Origin: Haliclona indistincta
Lineage: Eukaryota; Porifera; Demospongiae; Haplosclerida; Chalinidae
DNA: 64,000 bases
Direction of reading: 5' to 3'
Assembly (NCBI GenBank): GCA_964017065.1
Contig: OZ024789.1
Coordinates: 12,767,823-12,831,822 of the forward strand
The notes below the pieces were generated by a model. The model had not been told where the DNA came from. It did not search any database and saw only the letters and a program-made list of their open reading frames with translations. Position numbers and translations under genes: made by a program. This document shows, piece after piece, positions 58,593 to 64,000 of the stretch (its first letter is position 1; every line of letters starts with the position of its first letter).

Positions 58593-60152
58593 CTATGTAT
58601 GTTGCTTGTTGGTCATTTCCTGTTCTCTTAATTCTTGCTTGTTTCCTAAAATATAGAACTGTCATACATGTACAGTAAATAGAACATCTTTTTACTAGTT
58701 ACCTTTCTGTATGATGCTGTTGGTCTGCTCTATTGATCGAGAAGCTTCACATTTTTGCAACCTGGCAAAATTCTTAGTAGTTTCAGGTTCTTTAAAACCA
58801 TCTTCGAATTTCTAATGTGCATGTAATGAGATAGCAACAACAGATGAAAGCATGTTTGTGTAATAGTATTTGCAATTTATACTCACTTTGAGCGGGTTGT
58901 AACTTGACACCAACAGACCAACTAGTGCTAATACACCTGCTAGATAATGATTACAAGACCAACTGCAGCGTGCATGTTGAGGCTCCAAAGACCATTGATG
59001 AAGACGATGAAAATGCCTTCTTTCCACTAGAGCTACTGAAACAATTACAGCATGTTCCACCTCCTCCAGTCCCTCCAGTAGCTCCTCCAGGACCTGGTTC
59101 ATTATCATCGTCTTCATCATGACGTCTAGAGTAATTATTCCAACCATACCAGTATGCTTCTTCATCATCTTCATCAGTCTGGTCATTTTCATCTGAACCG
59201 TTTTTTATTACTCGCTGAGTCTCCATGTCACGTTTAAAAATAGCATCGCTTGCATTTTCATATGCTTCCAATAGTTTGTCTCGGAGTTCAGTACTAGGAG
59301 CATGCTCTAGTAGATAGTTCAGCACTAGGAGCATGCTCTAGTAGATAGTTCAGTACTAGGAGCATGCTCTAGTAGATAGTTCAGCACTAGGAGCATGCTC
59401 TAGTAGATAGTTCAGCACTAGGAGCATGCTCTAGTAGATAGTTCAGTACTAGGAGCATGCTCTAGTAGATAGTTCAGTACTAGGAGCATGCTCTAGTAGA
59501 TAGTTCAGTACTAGGAGCATGCTCTAGTAGATAGTTCAGTACTAGGAGCATGCTCTAGTAGATAGTTCAAAACTTTCTTTGTGTCCCAAACTTTAACATC
59601 AAATCCATGTCGAATGAGGGCTCTGATGTGCTGAAAACCATCAGACGATTTTGGATGTTGATGGACCCAGCAGATGCATATTACTATTGGTCTCGGATGA
59701 CAAACATTCAACCGTTCAAAAATTTTGTCAGCACAGCAGTCACATGGTGAGAAGCTTATTACAATACTATGTACATCATGATTATCTGATGAAATCTTAC
59801 GAACAACTTTATTCTCAGCATTTGATTTATGCCCTTTACCACTACTGAAGGACACATGCTTGATACTGCCATCAGAACACTCTCCAAATGAAGCTGTTAG
59901 CCTAGGAAAATATTGCCGATGGATGGGATGTCGTTTATCATGCTTTCTTATTTGCCAGTCATTGGTATTGCTAGCCAGAACATTATGTATTTCTCCTTGG
60001 ATCAGAAATCTTCCATTACCATCTGTCAGTATGGTTCCTGTAAGAAAAAGCACTCACTAGCTTATTCCATTCTTTGGTTTTAAGTTGATAACAACCAACA
60101 ACAGACGAACACTCAACAGCAGTACAAGATAGACTAGTTTCACAACTGGCAT
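58593..60152 (-). pseudogene. AID/APOBEC-like deaminase, locus C (zinc His lost, minisatellite-broken)
   Basis: Sister of locus A. The ATG at 60152 gives a hydrophobic leader (MPVVKLVYLVLLLSVRLLLVV), then two offsetting one-base shifts near 60060-60090 that are shared with locus A. The deaminase domain is otherwise open, but the HAE is NAE (59814-59822), losing a zinc ligand; SPCDCCADK is intact. At 59287-59567 the codons for YLLEHAPSTEL are multiplied in a 31-bp repeat that causes a stop. Downstream are an acidic/Gly/Cys-rich stalk, a membrane segment (HYLAGVLALVGLLVSSY), donor GTGAGT at about 58888, a tail exon (about 58702-58812) and a last exon ending at 58593. It gives the clearest view of the full family architecture. 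Confidence 0.78.
59287..59567. repeat. 31-bp minisatellite inside deaminase locus C
   Basis: About nine extra copies of a 31-bp unit with GGAGCATGCTCTAGTAGATA. As 31 is not a multiple of three, successive copies are read in different frames. Locus A has a single copy, so the expansion is recent. Confidence 0.95.
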
Positions 60153-60284
60153 ACTAAAATCAGCTGTTACTATTATACCACTTTTTAATTCAGCACTTTC
60201 TAGTGAACTGTTTTCTGAGAATAAGTTACTGCAGCTGTAGGTAACACTTAATACTGATGAACTATTCTGTACTGGTACCACTGA

Positions 60285-60311
60285 GGGAAATACCCTCATA
60301 GTGACTCAGCA
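60285..60311. promoter_or_regulatory. Composite GGGAAATACCC / TGACTCAGCA element, locus C
   Basis: Same as locus A except one base in the spacer; about 133-160 bp upstream of the ATG. Confidence 0.5.
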
Positions 60312-60815
60312 AACAGGTCAATTACTTTCATATAGTACTTCAATGATATTCATCACATTCTTAAAATAAATGAATATTAATGACTTACAGGAAGCAATAT
60401 TTGCTAAGCTTACTCTTGGAAAGCTGGAAAATCATATAACCACATTTAGACATACTCATGCAGCCCCTTATGTACAATGTTGTCATACTGGCTATGTAAC
60501 ATGACTCTTAGTCAACCTCATAGTCTCGTGTTTGTCTCCTGATCGCATGGGCAGATTCCATTCATCCAGCCCTCAGGTTACGCCTGCCGTACTTCTATCA
60601 AAGCATATCCCATGGCACACCCGTTTTACACACTCAAGCTTTTCAATGAAATCAGAAAACTTTATCAGCATCTATGCAAGTACAATGAAGCTAGTCAGTC
60701 TACAACAATAGGTACACACAGCAGCAATCTAAACTACATCTATACTATATGCAGCAGCATATGAGCTTATGATGATCCAGTATAGTCCAGTCCAGTTAGT
60801 GTCCATCAAACCAGG

Positions 60816-61010
60816 TCATTTCTTTCCACCGGAAGACCTGGAGTTATTCGGGTTCATCTGGTTGGAGTGGTTGTTCAGGTCAGCTCTTGTTCCAGCCCCA
60901 GTGTAGCTAGTAGTGCCTCCCCTGTACTCGGAGTGGGTTGGGTTGAGCTGATTAGAGTGGTTGTTCAGATCCGCCCTGTCTCCAGTGCCGCTGTATCCAC
61001 GATCAGACAT
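60816..61010 (-). CDS. Small Asn-rich repeat peptide, 64 aa
   Basis: MSDRGYSGTGD, then two repeats of the form RADLNNHSNQLNP (residues about 12-24 and 42-54), ending SSGGKK. Paralog of the gene at 56123-56338, with the same start, repeat core and Lys-Lys end. Function unknown. Confidence 0.7.
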   Translation of the reverse strand: MSDRGYSGTGDRADLNNHSNQLNPTHSEYRGGTTSYTGAGTRADLNNHSNQMNPNNSRSSGGKK

Positions 61011-61092
61011 AGCTGAGAAAACAGTGAATTAGTCTACAGAGAAGAAGAATTTCTCAAAACTGCAGAATGAGCGTTTATGCTTACTCACTCTG

Positions 61093-61100
61093 CTTTTATA
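61093..61100 (-). promoter_or_regulatory. TATA box of the Asn-rich peptide gene
   Basis: TATAAAAGCAGAGTGAGTAA, as at 42439 and 56422. Confidence 0.6.
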
Positions 61101-61855
61101 TCGTGGTTTAAAATGGGCATGGAGATCATACCCTTAGATTCTATAATGATATTCATCACTGTCTGTATCACAGGAAGTAATGAATATGAATGAGCTATAG
61201 GAAGTATTAATCCTAGGAAGACTAGCAACTGACTGTACATACATGATACAACAGCCAACCACATCAATACTATATCCAGATTGTCAAAACCATTATCATC
61301 ATGTGTTAATTTTTTAGTTTTATTGAGAGTGACAATATCATTAGTTTTCTGTTGCAAGCTCCTTTGTAGATCAGTTAATGGAATTAACTTGTTTTGACAT
61401 TGCTGCACTGCTTATTAACTGCTGGTTAACAGTTTGACTAATAATGGCCAAATGTTTATTGCACAATGTCAGATGCGCATGTACAAGAGTTTCCCTGGAA
61501 GAGTCATAATTATAGAATAAAGTGGTGACGTGTTCAGTATACTAATAATAGTAACACAACTATGAATGTGTTGGAATGTGCATATTCATTGAATGTAACA
61601 GACATCAACCAATCTTGCGTTGACACAAACCAAACAACTCAGTTTTGAATTTATAATACGTCAACATAGTTAATGATTGTCACACTGCGACAGACTTTCA
61701 ATCCAAGTATCCGCTATATTATTGCTACAGTTTGTTTCTTAGCGTACATAATTAGCATAAAATTAATTTAATCAGCTGTGCTCAGACTAAGGACTGTAAA
61801 TATTGTTATGTATAGCTAAAAATTTTAAATATAAAAAGCGCAGCTCTGTATCAAA

Positions 61856-62765
61856 TCAATATTGAGCTATATCAATCTTTCCTGGACACTTTTGAGGTTC
61901 TTCCTCCGATACACTTTCTGCAGTGCCTCCTTTGTCTTCATCACTGTCACTATCATCGTGTTCAAGGCTGGTTCATCATCGTCTTTCTCTTCCTTATCTC
62001 ATTGCCCATTTTGCTTCTGTGGATATAAAGATCTAATTAGTCGATTTGTATCCCAGTCACATTGATCAAATGCACGTTTTATTTTAACATTTTCATATGC
62101 TTGCAATAGTTCATCGTGTAGTTCTTGACCAATTGAATCAGTTGTTTAGCTTGCTGCAACATTTAATTAATCATTAATTTCCAGTATCCAAGCTGAAGTC
62201 ATGTCCAATAACTCCAAGTAAGTGCTGAATAGACCGTGCCAAGCGGTCTTCTGGATATTTATGAACCCAAAAGAAGTGGATCACATGCAGGTTTAGGTGC
62301 TTTTTGTTCATCATACTTTTTCACAATCTTGTATACTTTTTCACAATCTTGGCTGCACAATTCTTCTCTTCTCTCCTCTCCTTGCTTATGATGCTCCTCT
62401 TCTTCTCTTCTCTCCTCTCCTTGCTTACGATGCTCCTCTTCTTCTCTTCTCTTCTTGCTTATGATGCTTCTCTTCTTCTCTTCTCTTCTCTTCTCTTCTT
62501 GCTTATGATGCTCTTCATAGCAAGGAGAGTAGTTTAGCCCAATGATACGCACTGATAGCAGATCTTCTTTTGGAAATTGGCATGTCCAAAAGTTGTTCTT
62601 CTGCATGCTCCACACCACGTCTATAGAGAAAATCACTTTCTTAATGTTGTAAATATCATAGTCCTTGAACTATAGATATCCTCCATTCCCATCTGAGAGT
62701 TCAACTCCAGTGAACACAGCACAGACCAATTTCTTCCATTCAACTTGAATATAGTGCGCCTCCAT
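61856..62765 (-). pseudogene. AID/APOBEC-like deaminase, locus E with a charged repeat in the zinc loop
   Basis: The ATG at 62765 opens the family start without a signal peptide (VEWKKLVCAVFTGVELSDGN), then a TAG at about 62670. HAEEQLLDMP (62599-62607) is in one frame, and GLNYSPCYEEHHKQ in another, because of a 7-base insertion relative to locus E'. About 160 bp of Glu/Lys/Arg repeat separates PCYE from the second zinc Cys, which is followed by a 20-bp tandem duplication, then IHFFWVHKYPEDRLARSIQHL, the C-terminal helix and an acidic tail ending DIAQY. It is not functional as written. Confidence 0.65.
62358..62515. repeat. Charged coding minisatellite, locus E
   Basis: Four to five units of the kind expanded at 44180-44720, in the same position between the zinc cysteines. 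Confidence 0.85.
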
Positions 62766-63529
62766 AACAGAAAGGACAACAGTCTATGCTTGCAATGCTT
62801 CAAAATCTAACAAGAGCTGTAGTGTTTACTTCCGTAACAGGACATTCATGAAATAATATTTAGTACTATTCATTGATTTTGGTATAGAATTCAACATTAC
62901 TCATTAAATTGTTCTAAAAATAAATAATCATTAATTTTATCGTATCCTAGCTACCTTGCGTATGTGTGACCTAAGAATTGAGCAGCGTATGTTATCAACA
63001 ATATATTCAATTATCACCATGATTATCGTTGTTTGCATATTGACGCTACGTACCAACAATATTATCAAAGCTCAATTTTCACTGAATATTGCTCTGCTCT
63101 TCATAATATCATAGCTACTCCATTTTCAGCTTATTCCCAAAATATTTATCTTTTTATTTCACTTCTTGTCCGGTTTAGTTCCTGCTTATAAATCATCTAC
63201 ACATATACCTTATCTTGGATTTCTGCATGATTATCTTCTTGGTTTTCAAATTTTAATATCTATAATTTATCAGTCTAGCTGCATTTTATTAAAGACCATC
63301 AGATGATTCCTTCTAAAAGTAATTCATATCATCAGTTCTGTTCTGTTTCAGTTCATTACATGTATTAAATGAATAACTTTTTAACCCAAAGTCACTAGCT
63401 TACCTTTTGAATAGAGTGTGTTCATGTACATGTAAGAAGCCTTTTTCTTTCCGAGCTTCCTTGAATAAGTTTACTACAGTTTCACTCCTGTTGCTGATCT
63501 TTAGACACTGCAGTATAAACTGTGTCATT

Positions 63530-63770
63530 ATGGAGGTCACCAACTTCATTGGGAAAACTTTACTTGATCCTGACCTTGGACTGTCTGATTCAAAAGTATG
63601 TGATGCTTCTTTGTTATAATCGACACCACAGCTTTCAACTAAGTAAAGAAGAATGGGAGAAATTAGTCTCTCCTACGGAAATGGGGGAATGCTAGCTTGT
63701 TCAAGGAGATATGCAAGCTTGGAAGAAAATCATCGCAATCCTGAATATTTAAGTATATTAGACTTTGCAT
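63530..63770 (+). pseudogene. Plus-strand deaminase N-terminal fragment, right copy
   Basis: Starts MEVTNFIGKTLLDPDLGLSDSK followed by a GTATGT donor, then EEWEKLVS and LVQGDMQAWKKI in different frames, as at 45895-46130. The window ends before any catalytic motif. Confidence 0.45.
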
Positions 63771-64000
63771 AATTATGAGCATGTGGTTGATTTGTTTGAG
63801 CTGGCAGTCGATCAACTGTTCAATTGTCCTTTTGATTCGCTCATGCATGCAGTTCATATTAGGTACTCTACTGTGTACAGACTCAAACTCTTTTTGAAGT
63901 GGTGATGACTGTTTGGTCTAGCTTGTTTCTGTATTCATTTGCAAAACAATTTACAAGGCACTTTCAGTATCCGCATTGGAGAGACTTCTGAGCGTGTTGC

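Larger units (their letters stand above)
58828..64000. repeat. Segmental duplication, right copy
   Basis: Matches 40664-46400 and continues to the window edge. Retains the full-length small peptide gene and the deaminase tail exons that the left copy lacks. Confidence 0.85.

Noticed and set aside
60060..60085. A 20-nt GTGAGT...TTACAG intron at the N-terminus of deaminase loci A and C
   Set aside because: Splice-like ends are present and removal keeps the frame, but the size is below that of known animal introns, and locus B codes across the site; two offsetting indels are simpler.

Overview
The window is eukaryotic and metazoan, most likely from a demosponge such as Amphimedon; this is an inference from content and no search was run. 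Genes have many short GT-AG introns. Recognisable proteins include a Kelch/coiled-coil/ZU5/Death protein, the LEM-ankyrin protein ANKLE2, and fragments of endoplasmin (GRP94) and of the glycine-cleavage T protein. The rest is dominated by transposons, minisatellites and young segmental duplications.

Left half (1-35.5 kb): a unit of about 26 kb is present twice, at 1-11480 and 25379-35560. Each unit has a minus-strand Kelch-ZU5-Death gene and a plus-strand ANKLE2-like gene that diverge from a promoter of about 110-120 bp. The copies decayed in complementary ways. Unit 1 keeps an intact Death-domain gene, but its ANKLE2 is broken by a 967-bp MITE and loses its 3' end beside a 5.2-kb Mutator-like element (MULE). 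Unit 2 keeps the LEM and ankyrin parts of ANKLE2, but its Kelch gene has a stop codon inside the Death domain. Between them lie the MULE (about 105-bp TIRs, 9-bp TSD, six-exon transposase), a 33-bp minisatellite split by a Crypton-like tyrosine-recombinase element with an intact gene, and a 4.6-kb array of a 36-bp repeat.

Middle (36-40.3 kb): the 3' end of ANKLE2 copy 2 runs into a graveyard. A truncated GRP94 pseudogene still contains introns, and a fragment of aminomethyltransferase and a 69-bp minisatellite lie inside it.

Right part (40.6-64 kb): this is the most striking region. It is a cluster of at least eight related loci whose translations carry the H[AV]E ... PCxxC zinc motif and downstream strand/helix pattern of AID/APOBEC-like cytidine deaminases. 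One (54213-55527) keeps an open deaminase domain behind a signal peptide. The others are broken by frameshifts, a 31-bp minisatellite, a catalytic His-to-Asn change, Lys/Glu-rich repeats placed between the two zinc cysteines, or a 6.2-kb tyrosine-recombinase retroelement with split direct repeats. Signal-peptide members share an upstream GGGAAATACCC plus TGACTCAGCA element. Small genes for Asn-rich repeat peptides, with a shared TATA box, sit among them. About 5.5 kb of the cluster (40664-46400) is duplicated at 58828-64000. The picture is of a fast birth-and-death family, probably immune-related; the function is inferred.
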